Assembly: GCA_027704905.1 (NCBI GenBank)
Contig: CM051002.1
Location: 7,635,883 to 7,699,882 of the forward strand
DNA length: 64,000 bases
Direction: 5' to 3'
From: Muraenolepis orangiensis
Lineage: Eukaryota; Chordata; Actinopteri; Gadiformes; Muraenolepididae
Within the stretch, counting starts at the first letter, position 1. Each line of letters begins with the position of its first letter. The notes under the pieces were generated by a model, which saw only the letters and a list, made by a program, of their open reading frames with translations, ran no database searches and was not told the origin of the DNA. Made by a program: the position numbers and the translations under genes. Shown piece by piece: positions 44,566-55,910 of the stretch.

Positions 44566-45864
44566 CAGTGGCGAAGCGTGTCTATCACAACTGGACCTTC
44601 TGTAGACCAGGGGTTCCACAACTTTTCAGCCCGCGACCCCCAACATAACAGACCCCCCCCCCCCCCCCACTATCACCGGAGGGACTGGAACATTAAAAAC
44701 AACGTGTGCGCAGAGCTTCACCATCGAGAACATCGTGAAGTCCAAGGGGGGGGGGGGGGATCGTGATATTGAAAATTGTGTGTGGCTTTTTTTTCAGCTC
44801 CAAATGATACTGTCGTGAATCTGTCGGAATCAAAATTCATTTTTCGTCACCCGTACATATATAAAAATATCTATGCACACGTTATTATTAACAATAAAAA
44901 CCTCATGGTCACATCAAGAGGATTCTGAAATCATCTCGCGACTCTCAAAGACAAATGAGTCTCACTCACCAATGATGTTCACTTAAAGACCAAATCCATT
45001 CTCCTGTCCTTCTGGATGAATTGTTCGACCACCATCAGGTCATAAAGATGATCGCTTTTCAGATCCAAAATAAGTTCCAATTCCCTGCTCTCTTGTCGGT
45101 CCCAAATAGCAACACTCCCATCAGTAGAGCCTCTTGTGGCTAGTAGAGCCCGTTAGCCACGGGTATCTTTCCCAGTTGCTACACTGAAAATGGCGAACAT
45201 AACCTGCTTTGACTACTTGAGTCAGCTCCAGATTGTCAGGTGTTGGACGGCCTCTTTTAATAATGTCCATTTTAACATTAAATGGTCGTCTTGAAAATGG
45301 TTCACACAATAATTCCGCCACGACATCATCTTCACCTGTTGCCATTTTGGCGTAAAAAAAACAACGTAGAAAACGTAACACTACGCTAGATCCACTCTCG
45401 CGCCAGCCACCACCTTGCACCCTCTAGCTCCATATTGAGCTGCCGGGGAAATCTGAAAGAATACGCCCATTGGCTACAAATCACGATATGATTGGTTGAT
45501 CAAATTGTCAATCCAAACGTACGCTATCGTTCCGTCTAAGGGCCAATGTCAGCGGGAATACTTTGGTTGATTTACGTTGGATATTCTTCCCAGCAACCCA
45601 GAAAAATATCTGATTGGTTGCATTGTTTTTCCAACACAAAACCACTCAAATGCGTCGTGCATGGACCGAGAAAGACAAACAAATCAACGTAACACTGTAT
45701 TATAACACAGATACGATTCTCATTTATTCATTTTATTTAAATTTTATTAAATGTTATTAAATTGTATTACATTTTATTAATACAATTAATTCGATTCTTT
45801 GGTTTCATCTGAGAGTTCCAGGGTCTTCTCTGAATACCTTGAAGGCCCTGACGCTTCACCACTG
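44566..45864 (-). mobile_element. Non-autonomous hAT transposon, copy 2 (1,299 bp), perfect 8-bp target duplication
   Basis: The ends are CAGTGGCGAAGCGT and ACGCTTCACCACTG as in copy 1. AATTACAA flanks it on both sides (44558-44565 and 45865-45872). It contains the left end of the nested MITE at the same internal position as in copy 1. A deletion, relative to copy 1, removes about 10485-11120 and with it the MITE right end and the foldback. Confidence 0.93.
45121..45420 (-). pseudogene. hAT transposase N-terminal relic, copy 2
   Basis: It is nearly identical to the copy 1 frame (MATGEDDVVAELLCEP, PWLTGSTSHKRLY) and ends at the same TGA in place of the first zinc-binding Cys codon. Differences from copy 1 include RRPFNV for RRQFNV and WERYPW for WERSPW; the copy 2 forms agree with copy 3 and look ancestral. 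Confidence 0.78.
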
Positions 45865-45937
45865 AATTACAACAATAATAACTATTACTCTTATTATTTC
45901 CAATGTATCAGGAATGTGTTCTCTCCACTGTCTATGC

Positions 45938-46112
45938 TGCCTCCTCCTAGCAAAAGCTGTCGAGGTGTCCTTGAGCAAGACACCCTAACCCTAACTGCTC
46001 CTGACGTGCTGGCTGTCTCCTTGCATGGCTGACTCCGCCGTTGGTGGTTGAATGCGTGCGCTTTGAGTAACCATTGGTTAGAAAAGCGCTATATAAATGT
46101 CCATTTACCATT
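45938..46112 (+). mobile_element. SINE family B fragment, head missing
   Basis: The body (GAGGTGTCCTTGAGCAAGAC, CTGCTCCTGACGTGCTGGC) and tail (GCGCTATATAAATGTCCATT) match 54800-54985. Confidence 0.82.
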
Positions 46113-46756
46113 TACCTTACTGTTTCCTCGTTTCCACCAAGACACGTCATGATGTCACTGTTAACGTCTGGATACGTCTCTGCTTTCCCAGCAACGCTAG
46201 CGACAACTTCCACAACAGTGGCGGACTACATGATGTATGTAATGTGTAGTGTTGCTCCTGGCTTTGAGGCCTACATTTGAATACAAACAGGGCTGGTACA
46301 ACGCGTCGAGCTGCTCGTCTTTAGTGCTATGGACGCGATTGCATTGAAGCCCTTTGAGACTAACTGTGATTAAGGGCTATACAAATAAAACAGTACGTTA
46401 GAGCTGCATTAATATTATGTAAATAATATTTCAACAGAAGGGATTGGCCATTGGCCTTTTCTTCTTCAAAACTGAACTTGTATTATGTTTCTCGGTTGAT
46501 AAAGCATAATGAAGCAGACATTTATATTTAGAAATTACATACAATATACATTAAATACACTGTGTACATACATACATACATACATACATACACAATATAC
46601 AATAATCAGAAAATGTAAAAGTGTGGCGGGCAGTGCAATAAGTCAATTTCAATAAAGCTCCGAGGGGCTCCTGGGCGAGCTGCAGACGACTCCATGAAAT
46701 AAAACAAGATAAAAGTGCATTAAAACATGTCTCCACTACACTGTCTTTAGAAAGTA
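46113..46756. other. Unique sequence with a repeat remnant
   Basis: 46335-46395 carries TTTGAGACTAACTGTGATTA and AAGGGCTATACAAATAAAA, a fragment of the repeat at 62050-62306. (CATA)n lies at 46567-46592. No gene. Confidence 0.5.
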
Positions 46757-46965
<209 letters not shown>

Positions 46966-47890
46966 TAGAGATGGGACTCTGCTTCCCCATAACAGATATG
47001 GGAGGCGTGTGTTGTGCCAGGGATCATGCTAAACTGAGACATTTATCTCCGTTGGATGTGTCCTGCTGAGCTCACGTTGGGACAAGTCAACTCCAGCTGA
47101 CATCCCGCTGTCCAAGGGGCGGATGAAACCTTTTTAGCTGCAGTCTAACAAATAACCTTTATTGTGTTCCACATTACTCAATGTAGGACACAGGCTTTAT
47201 TTTTTATTTTTATGCACACACACACCCTGTCACAATAGAAGTGATGGGAGCCGGCTGCCTGTTGAGGAGAAACTAAAACTAACAAAATTCAGCCTGTAAT
47301 CCAGAAAAAAACAGTTTTTACTGATTATTTTATGAGACGTGAGCAAAAGGTAAACCCGGCAATTTCGTCGTGGCCGAAAATGAAAGACTCCAAGACACGC
47401 CACCTGTCAAAGGCCTTTGGTTAAACATGAAAGCTTTTCGGCTTTCTTCATTTTTCATTTTCTGCCCTCACAGCCGACCCTCCCGTAAGTGGATCGATCC
47501 GAAATGCGGTTCCCTCTCAATCCGTTTGTTTGTTTTATGGCGGCTAGCGGTGAGTTCAGACATTAGACGGCAGTCTAATCATCCTATAGGTGCTGCGGAC
47601 TCCAGAAGCACAATATGAAGATCCTTTCAAAAGAGGGTTCAATTTAAGCCCTGCTGTTCCCATTCCTACACACACACACACAGCCTGAAGTCCGCCTCTG
47701 GCTCTGTTTCTGATGTGTGAGGGGTCACGGGGAGGGAGGAGAGGGGGGGGAGGCAAAGATATCCCGCCGGGTGCCGGTAATTACATTAAAAACGATAGCA
47801 GCCCCACACAGCCTCGGGCAGCCTCAGCCTCGGGCGGTAGCCCACCTGTTGGAAATCCGGTGCGTCGGCGCTGAATCTCAATCGCTGCTG
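46966..47890. other. Non-repetitive sequence
   Basis: No gene or interspersed repeat recognised. A short G run lies at 47742-47749. Confidence 0.35.
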
Positions 47891-47998
47891 GCGAGTCTCC
47901 GCCTGCCGCCGGCGGGCGGGGAGGAGGCGAGTCTCCGCCTGTCGCCGGTGGGCGGGGAGGTGGTGGGTCTCCGCCTGGCCCCAGTAGCGCCGGTGGCC
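47891..47998. repeat. 36-bp GC-rich tandem repeat, about 2.5-3 copies
   Basis: Units begin GCGAGTCTCCGCCTG at 47891 and 47927, and GTGGGTCTCCGCCTGG at 47963. They include a GGCGGGCGGGGAGG segment resembling GC-box/Sp1 sites. Apart from this it is ordinary repeat DNA. Confidence 0.88.
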
Positions 47999-48266
47999 GG
48001 CGGCCTCATGAGGCTTCTCATTCTTATTCACGCTTTACAACGCCACCCTCCGCAGCACTGCTTCTTGTTATTGTCATTATTATTATTATGATTATTATCA
48101 TGATTATTATTAGTATTATCATTCAGAAATATAATTCCTAACTCGTGTAGCAATCCTCACAGTCACTCTTATCAAAGAGCAGTTGAAAAATATAAATGAT
48201 TTATAATTTAATTGTTGTATACATGCATATTGCAGTGGCCCTATGAACAATTAAATATGTATATAC
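47999..48266. other. AT-rich sequence with (ATT)n
   Basis: TTATTATTATTA-type repeats at 48069-48120. Nothing else. Confidence 0.4.
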
Positions 48267-49406
48267 CAGTGGCGAAGCGTGTCTATCACAACTGGACCTT
48301 AATCGCGATGGGCGATTGTGTGGCGGTGTGGCATTTCTTCAGCTGCAAATGATACTGTCGTGAATCTGTCGGAATCAGAATTCCTTTATTCGTCACCCTT
48401 ACATATTAAACAGACTTGCATAATAAAAATATCTATGCACACAAAATGAAACAAAATGCAACAACCAGCTCAACGAGACGCAACACTGAGACAAAACCAG
48501 CAAAGACAAATGAGTCTCACTCACCAATGATGTTCACTTAAAAGACCAAATCCATTCTCCTGTCCTTCTGGATGAATTGTTCAACCACCATCAGGTCATA
48601 AAGATGATCGCTTTTCAGATCCAAAATAAGTTGCCTTTCCAATTCCCTGCCCTCTGGTCGGTCCCAAATAGCAAGCACTCCCAGCAGTAGAGTCTCTTGT
48701 GGCTAGTAGAGCCCGTTAGCCACGGGTATCTTTCCCAGTTGCTAGCCTGAAAATGGCAAACATAGCCTGCTTTAACAACTTGATTCAGCTCAAGATTGTC
48801 AGGCATTGGACGTCCTTTTTAATAATGTCCATCTTTACATTGAATGGTCGTCTTGTAAATGGTTCCGACAATAAATCCGCAATGACATCATCTTCGCCTG
48901 TTGCCATTTTGACGTAAAAAACCTACGTAGAAAAAACGTAGCACTACGCTAGATCCACTCTCGCTCCAGCAAGTATACCTTCTAGCTCCCTATTGAGCTG
49001 TGGGGAAATCTGAAAGAATATGCCCATTGGCTACAAATCACTATATGATTGGTTGATCAAATTGTCAATCCAAACGTACGCTCTCATTCAGTCTAAGGGC
49101 CAAAGTAATCGGGAATACTTTCGTTGAAGGATATTCTTCCCAGTAACCCAGACAAATATCTGATTGGTTGCATTGTTTTTCCAACACAAAACCACTCAAA
49201 TGCGTCGTGCATGGACCCGAGAAAGACAAACAAATCAACGTAACACTGTAGTATAACAGATAACAACACAGATACCATTCTCATTTATTCATTTTATTTA
49301 AATTGTATTACATTTTATTAATACAATTAATTCGATTTTTTTGGTTTCATCTGAGAGTTCCAGGGTCTTCTCTGAATACCTTGAAGGCCCTGACGCTTCA
49401 CCACTG
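48267..49406 (-). mobile_element. Non-autonomous hAT transposon, copy 3 (1,140 bp)
   Basis: Ends match copies 1 and 2. Flanks are GTATATAC (48259-48266) and GTATATAT (49407-49414), a 7 of 8 match. The nested MITE interior is present (CAGCTGCAAATGATACTG) but its terminus is deleted. The deletion boundaries differ from those in copy 2. It is the most diverged copy. Confidence 0.9.
48615..48906 (-). pseudogene. hAT transposase N-terminal relic, copy 3 (ancestral Cys retained)
   Basis: It starts at a MATGEDDV Met (48906), loses frame by a 1-base deletion near 48820, then resumes with MPDNLELNQVVKAGYV, PWLTGSTSHKRLYCWECLLF and GNWKGN. The CWEC pair shows that the stop in copies 1 and 2 is derived. 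No later transposase domain is present. Confidence 0.75.
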
Positions 49407-49490
49407 GTATATATATACAAAGGTGCAGCGGGATGCAAACATGTTAATAAGTATTGTAGTATTGATGCAATAAAGTATCGTAGTGACAGA

Positions 49491-49665
49491 ACAGTGAGCG
49501 TCAGTGTTTGACAGTGTTTAATATGGTTGTGTAGTAACATAAAGCAGTCAGTGTTTGACAGTGTTCAGTACAGTATTGTAGTGACACAGAACAGTCAGTG
49601 TTTGACAGTGTTCAATACAGTATTGTAGTGACACAGAACAGTCAGTGTTTGACAGTGTTCAGTTC
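49491..49665. repeat. 47-bp minisatellite, about 3.5 copies
   Basis: CAGTCAGTGTTTGACAGTGT units, each followed by TCAGTACAGTATTGTAGTGA-type sequence, in close succession just outside hAT copy 3. The first unit is diverged and the last three are nearly identical. Confidence 0.88.
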
Positions 49666-49742
49666 TCATACGGCACAAGGGGTAGAAGCGGTCCTTAATT
49701 CCCTGCCTGCTCGAAGTGTTCCACGTGTTGTGCGGAGCGGCC

Positions 49743-49767
49743 CACACACACACCACACACACACACA

Positions 49768-49813
<46 letters not shown>

Positions 49814-49848
49814 ACACACACACACCACACACACACACACACACATGC
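49743..49848. repeat. (CA)n microsatellite with ACCAC slips
   Basis: CA repeats interrupted four times by an extra C. Confidence 0.95.
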
Positions 49849-49977
49849 GCGCACACACATCTTTGAACATTCCACAGACTGGAGTTTCGGAGAGACAGTC
49901 TGTGTCTACGATGGAGGGTGCTGGCACTTTGTGTTGCAGCCGCCGGTAGCAAGTATGGCTGGTGGTTAACCAGAGGA

Positions 49978-50036
49978 GAGGGAGGAGGAAGAGGAGGAAG
50001 AGGAGGAAGAGGAGGAGGAAGAGGAGGAAGAGGAGG
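49978..50036. repeat. (GGAAGAGGA)n purine tract
   Basis: About 60 bp of pure G/A. Confidence 0.9.
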
Positions 50037-50448
50037 TGATGGAACATTTGAGTTATTTTCTCTGTTTCTAAGTATAGAAGTTGGAGCAGAAAAGACAAAA
50101 CCTTGTCTCAGTGCATGGTTGTCCCTGGGAACCCAGGGAAAACACGCACACTATAAAATATCATTTCACGGGCACTCTGGTGTTTAAAACAATGCTTCAT
50201 AAAACATTCAATGAACGTCCAAAACATTTTTATTTCTTTTTTAAACACACTCGAGGCAGTGAACTCAAACATCAGTTTTGTGGCTCTTTCTCCGGCCCGT
50301 GAACCACTTGGACCACCGGGTCTCCTGTGTGAGGGTGAGGGTGAGCGGGGGGGACACGGGCTAGCTACGGGGGCACCGCATGGGTGCCATGAGGCTATCA
50401 TAGAGCACGCGGGATGGCTCCCTCTCCACTGTGTACCACTCCTGGTGT
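50037..50448. other. Non-repetitive sequence
   Basis: Nothing recognised. (CTG)4 lies at 50455-50468, next to the following (CA)n. Confidence 0.35.
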
Positions 50449-50469
50449 ACCGTGCTGCTGCTGCTGCTG

Positions 50470-51212
<743 letters not shown>

Positions 51213-51376
51213 GACACAATTTTGTGTGTATGGCTCACTTGTTTGGCGCACTTGCTCCGAAATAAAACAGTGGATATTTTCTGTGTTATAACAATAATAA
51301 CAAAAGTATGTTCCTCTTTAAATAGGCTTGTAAAAGTAGCTTGTTGTTTTGGTATTGACCTGCATAGCGGCTAAGC

Positions 51377-51500
51377 GGTGGTGGTGGTGGTGGTGGTGGT
51401 GTTGGTGGTGGTGGTGGTAGGTGGTGGTGGTGGTGGTGGTGTTGGTGGTGGTGGTGGTGGTGGTGGTGGAGTTATCTGGATGGTGTGTGGTGGTGGTTGG
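51377..51500. repeat. (GGT)n trinucleotide tract
   Basis: GGT repeats with GTT and TAG slips. G-rich on the plus strand. Confidence 0.93.
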
Positions 51501-52371
51501 GGATGGTCTTCACCTCCTTCCCCAAAAAACAGCACCTCACAGCACTCTACCGTCTGCTCAACCAATACTGAACATAACGTGAAAACAATAACAGTCCTAT
51601 TATATTTGATGGAGTAGTTGTTTGTAGTAGTGCCAACCCCGTAGATGCCCCGTAGAGATGATGGATATGCGATGATGCATTTGAGGCAATTTGCAAGCGA
51701 GTATTCATATTCAATGTGAAAGGTCGACTTAAGGTTCCTGGCCTGCCTGCTGATTTGTTGTAAAAAAAACCACATCAAAATGGTTCAAATGGGGGGTCAC
51801 AGGGATAAAGAGAACTAGTGATTAAGAGCGGACAAACAAACACACAAGTAAACAAACACACATAAAACAATGTTAGTAATGTATCGATAATGATGTAATC
51901 GGTGTTGGATTGGATGTTGGGATTGGAGCCTGTGGTGTGACAAGACAAAGACAAGAGGCACACATCAACACAGTGGTCTCACAGAGGTCCACCAACCTTA
52001 CTCTTGCCTTGTACCCATCCTCAACACATCAGGGGATAAATTCAATTAGATTAAAAAATGAAAAAAAAAAACCCTGTAAAAGTCATGTCTAGCCCTTAGT
52101 AAATGTTAATATCGTATAATACGTTATCGTCGTCGCCTGCTTATTCCTAAAGGCATGGTGGTGTACCAGACAGACACCCTTAATGGGCTTGCGATGCTCG
52201 AGATGGATCCCAGGTTTCTGATGGTTTCTGCTAAACGTTGACAGCACTTGTCATGATGTGCCACCCTGGGCCCTCCCCAAATGTCAATGTGTAAAAGTTA
52301 ATGTAATGCTTCCGTCTCAGACATGATATTTCTGGAGATTATGTTTTTCCTCCAGACACAATTTCATTCAT
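51501..52371. other. Non-repetitive sequence
   Basis: Nothing recognised beyond an A run at 52064-52072. Confidence 0.35.

Positions 52372-52409
<38 letters not shown>
52372..52409. repeat. (CAT)n microsatellite
   Basis: About 12 ATC units. Confidence 0.95.
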
Positions 52410-52424
52410 TCTGAGAGCATTATT

Positions 52425-52860
52425 AAGTCAGTGACAGCCAGTGAGAGTCAGTTAGAGTCAGTGAGAGTCAATGAGAGTCAGATAGAATCAGTGAGAGTCA
52501 ACTGAAGTCCTTTTATGTTTGTATGAAGAATTTATAGTCGGTCATAGTAAATTCAATGGTATTCGAGTCAGTTAGAGTTAGTTTAAGACAGTGAGAGTCA
52601 GTGAGAGTCAATTTGAGTCATTGAGAGTCAGTGTGAGCCATTTAGATTCAGTGAGAGTCAGGGAGAGCAACTTTTAGTAATTTTATATAAGTTCAAATTA
52701 TTTAAAGTCAGTGATTGCCAACTTAATTATATTTGAGTCAGTTAGAGTCAGTTTAAGTCAATGACAGTCAATTAGAGTCACTTTAAGTCATTATATGTAA
52801 GTACGAAAAATGTAAGTGGGTGTAGGTCAATGAGAGTCATTGAGAGTCGGTGAGTGAATG
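52425..52860. repeat. 10-bp tandem array (GTGAGAGTCA-like), degenerate
   Basis: Units of about ten bases such as GTGAGAGTCA, GTTAGAGTCA and ATGAGAGTCA repeat over some 430 bp, with diverged gaps around 52505-52560 and 52670-52730. A longer periodicity is suggested by recurring TTTGAGTCAGTTAGAGT at about 52565 and 52733. Confidence 0.85.
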
Positions 52861-53300
52861 TCAAAAGAAAAATCGCTTCAGTGACTACTGAAGTGCAATA
52901 TGAGTGCAATCATATATTGATTATATTCCTCCACCAGGTCTCTCTCGGAGTCATTTGTGCTAATTTCTGCACTCTGGAATAATGTTAAGCTGTCCAGGGG
53001 GAGAGAGGGGGAGCCGTGATAAAAGGGAGTCCTGCAGTGAGACGGCGTGACCTTTGCAGCTTTCCGGAGATTGTAAGGATGAACATCACTGTGGCATCAC
53101 TAGTCTCCCGGGTCCCAGTGGGCCACCTCTCTCCCCCCACCCCACCCCCACCCCCATAACAGCTCATTTGGCATCAAGGAGAGAAAGTAGACCATGGTGG
53201 TGGTGGTGGAAGGTGGGTGAATCTGGCACAAAGTGGCCCCTGGTGATTATAAAGCATGAGGAGACCTGTGTCCGTCCAGCCCCTGGATTACAGCAGGGTA
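52861..53300. other. Non-repetitive sequence
   Basis: No gene recognised. C-rich CCCCACCCC runs lie near 53135-53155. Confidence 0.35.
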
Positions 53301-53315
53301 ATCCTCAGGGTGAGG

Positions 53316-53388
53316 ATGGTGGGGATGGGGGATGGGGGATGGGGGATGGGGGGGGGGGGAGAATTATGCATACAGAGGGGGGGGGGGG
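53316..53388. repeat. G-rich tract with (GGGGAT)n and G runs
   Basis: Successive GGGGATGGGG units, then runs of about ten G at 53350-53359 and 53380-53388. Four or more G runs lie close together on the plus strand. Confidence 0.9.
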
Positions 53389-53457
53389 ATTTGGCATTCG
53401 AAAAAAGGGCCGAGGTGCTCTGGCATATGGTGAAAGAAAAAGGTTACAGAGAGAGAA

Positions 53458-53512
53458 CGAGGGGAGAGGGGAGGGGAGGGGAGGGGAGGGGAGGGGAGGG
53501 GAGGGGGAGAAG
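53458..53512. repeat. (GGGGA)n pentanucleotide array
   Basis: About ten perfect GGGGA units on the plus strand. Confidence 0.96.
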
Positions 53513-53696
53513 GAAATAAAACAAGAACAAATGACAGAAGAAGTAGAGATGAGGTACTGGATGGAATGGCTGTCCTTTTATTCGTGCGTCATTTGTGGGT
53601 TTGTTGTGCAGTGGACTAAGGTGTAAAGGTCCCATACTGAATATTGTAAGTGTCTGCTTTTTCTTCGGCTGTTCCTTGCCTGTTCATCTGTAAACT

Positions 53697-54078
53697 TGAA
53701 GATTCAAGATTCAAGATGTTTTTATTTGCCATATGCAACAAGCACAATGGAATGCTTACTCCCCATTCCCTCCTGCAGTATGAATTTCCTAAAACAATAC
53801 TATACTAAACTATACAATACTATATTATACGAAACAATACTAGATTATTATCAACACTATGTACCACCTACGGTATGCTATACTGCTATACTATAAACAA
53901 CACTAGTAAATATTTTACTATACACTATACTATATACTAAACAACACTAACATACTATATACAGTAAAAATAAAATAAACTGACTGATTATACAGTATAT
54001 AGAAATGGTTGATTGTGCAAAAAGCATTTTAAAGTGCCAGTAGTGCAGCAGCAGCATGAATACAGTCCAAAATAGTGG
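53697..54078 (-). mobile_element. LINE 3' end, minus strand, about 380 bp
   Basis: GATTCAAGATTCAAGATG tail, ACAATGGAATGCTTACTCCC motif, expanded ACTATACTA tract, then GTGCCAGTAGTGCAGCAGC, which is the inverse of GCTGCTGCACTACTGGCAC in the 3' UTR of the LINE at 16340-17165. Confidence 0.85.
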
Positions 54079-54114
54079 AATAGAGAGTAAATAGACAGTA
54101 AAAAGCTCAGTAAT

Positions 54115-54328
54115 ATTATTATTATTATTCGTTTTATTATCATTGTTATTATTATTATTATTATTAATGCTATTATTCTTCTTCTTCTTCTTCTTATTAT
54201 GAATAATAGAAGTAGTAGCAGTAGCAGTAGCAGTAGCAGTAGCAGTAGCAGTAGCAGTAGCAGTAGCAGTAGCAGTAGCAGTAGCAGTAGCAGTAGCAGT
54301 AGCAGTAGCAGTAGCAGTAGCAGTAGCT
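54115..54328. repeat. (ATT)n, (CTT)n and (AGTAGC)n arrays
   Basis: ATT repeats at 54115-54175, TTC repeats at 54177-54194, then about 19 perfect AGTAGC hexanucleotides at 54211-54328. The poly-Ser and poly-Leu frames are artefacts. The hexanucleotide merges into the GTAGCTCAG head of the following SINE. Confidence 0.95.
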
Positions 54329-54722
54329 CAGTCTGTTTTGACTTGGCTTGGGAACCAGAAGGTTGCCGGTTCAAGTCCCCGAAGCACCTAGGCTCTGCCG
54401 AGGTGCCCTTGAGCATGGAATCAGACCCCTACACAGCTCCCTGGGCGATGTATATACAACAGCGACCCACTGCTACTATAATATATACCATAATAGGGTG
54501 GCAGTTGCTCAGGAGGTAACCATAACTGCTCTTGACGCGATGGCCTGGTCGCCTTGCACAGCTGACTCCGCCTTCTACGGATGAATGTATGTATGAATGG
54601 GTGGTGCTGGTGTGTGGTGTGAGGCATGACTTGTAAAGCGCTTTGGATATAAAGCAATGTCCGTTTACCATTGACTAGAATGGGTTAAATGCAGAGAAAC
54701 ACATTTTTGTGCACATATGTGC
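54329..54722 (+). mobile_element. SINE family A split by a SINE family B copy
   Basis: The head and body (GTAGCTCAGTCTG, B box GGTTCAAGTCC at 54368-54378, GAGGTGCCCTTGAGC) run to about 54490. A truncated SINE B (54490-54671, with GGTGGCAGTTGCTCAGGAGG and TTGTAAAGCGCTTTGGATA) interrupts. The SINE A tail resumes with ACTAGAATGGGTTAAATGC and AGAGAAACAC. Confidence 0.8.
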
Positions 54723-54985
54723 GCGGCGGTATAGCTCTGGAGGTAGAGCGGTCGCCTCACAACCGGAAGGTTTCTGGTTCGATCCCCGCCGCCTCCTCCT
54801 AGCAAAACCTGTCCAGGTGTCCTTGAGCAAGACACCGTAACTGCTCCTGACGTGCTGGCTGTCTCCTTGCATGGCTGACTCCGACGTTGGTGGTTGAATG
54901 AACGGGTGAATGTGAGGAATGACTTGTAAAGCGCTTTGAGTAACCGTTGGTTAGAAAAGCGCTATATAAATGTCCATTTACCATG
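54723..54985 (+). mobile_element. SINE family B, full-length, tRNA-derived
   Basis: A tRNA-like head (54723-54792) has the A-box-like TAGCTCTGGAGG and the perfect B box GGTTCGATCCC (54776-54786). Its ends GCGGCGG and CCGCCGC pair like an acceptor stem. The body has AGGTGTCCTTGAGCAAGACA, and the tail has TTGTAAAGCGCTTTGAGT and GCGCTATATAAATGTCCATT. The head would provide a polymerase III promoter. Confidence 0.88.
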
Positions 54986-55817
54986 TGTGACGAATAAAGA
55001 CAATGAAATTGTGCAGATTTCTATATTTTTGGTATTAGAAGAAGAATATAATGACAATAATATTGATATAAATGTGATATAAAAAAGCCAAATTGATATA
55101 AATAATTAAAAGTTGTTGTTGCTGACAGTTGTGTAAAAGGGAAGTGTGGTCTAGAAGAGGTGAAACTAGCGGAGTGGTGGAGTGGCGTTCTTCCGTTCTG
55201 GAGCGGTTATGACACTTCTCTCTGTTAGAGAGTGGAAATTATCTCTTTTATTCCCCTGAATCAAGAGGAGTTCAAACAGAACGCCAAATGTGAAGTTGCC
55301 AATGCAAGCGAATGGAATTTGTGACCGTTGCTAAATGAATAGTCACTCATCTGGACAATATGTGAACAGAGTTATTCCAGATGAACAAAATTCGTTTTTT
55401 TCTCCGATTTATAGCTTTAGGTATTTTGTTGGATTACACACTGACGTTAAAGGACAAGACCCTTCGTCCTTCAGTGCTACAATCTTCAAGACGGCAACCA
55501 ATTCAAACAAAGTTTTGCTTTCTCCACTCACTTAGCATTTGACCATTGTTCACAAACAGTTTGGAGGAGAGTAGGACGAAGGCCAAGTGCTTTGTTAGGA
55601 CATTCCACCCACTGTTGAGGAAGGCTCTTTAGCACGTTTCTGGCAAACGACGGGAGCCCACGACACAGACAGGTAGAGTTTATTGGCCGTTAAATAGACG
55701 GACACAGAGACATTATGCATCATGTCGACAATATGAGAAACGTTTTTATATTTATTATTATTACAGCCGCTATGCGCTGTAAACTAAATATATACTGGTT
55801 GGAGAGTACAGAATTGT
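54986..55817. other. Non-repetitive AT-rich sequence
   Basis: Nothing recognised. Confidence 0.35.
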
Positions 55818-55861
55818 GTGTGAGTGTGTGTGTGTGTGTGTGTGTATGCAAGTGTGTGTGT

Positions 55862-55909
<48 letters not shown>
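55818..55909. repeat. (TG)n microsatellite
   Basis: TG repeats with GTATGCAAG and GGG interruptions. Confidence 0.95.

Positions 55910-55910
<1 letters not shown>

Noticed and set aside
54199..54519. Poly-Ser protein
   Set aside because: It is (AGTAGC)n followed by a SINE.
54723..54792. Functional tRNA gene
   Set aside because: A and B boxes are present and the ends can pair, but it is continuous with a SINE body and tail and has sister copies, so it is a retroposon head.
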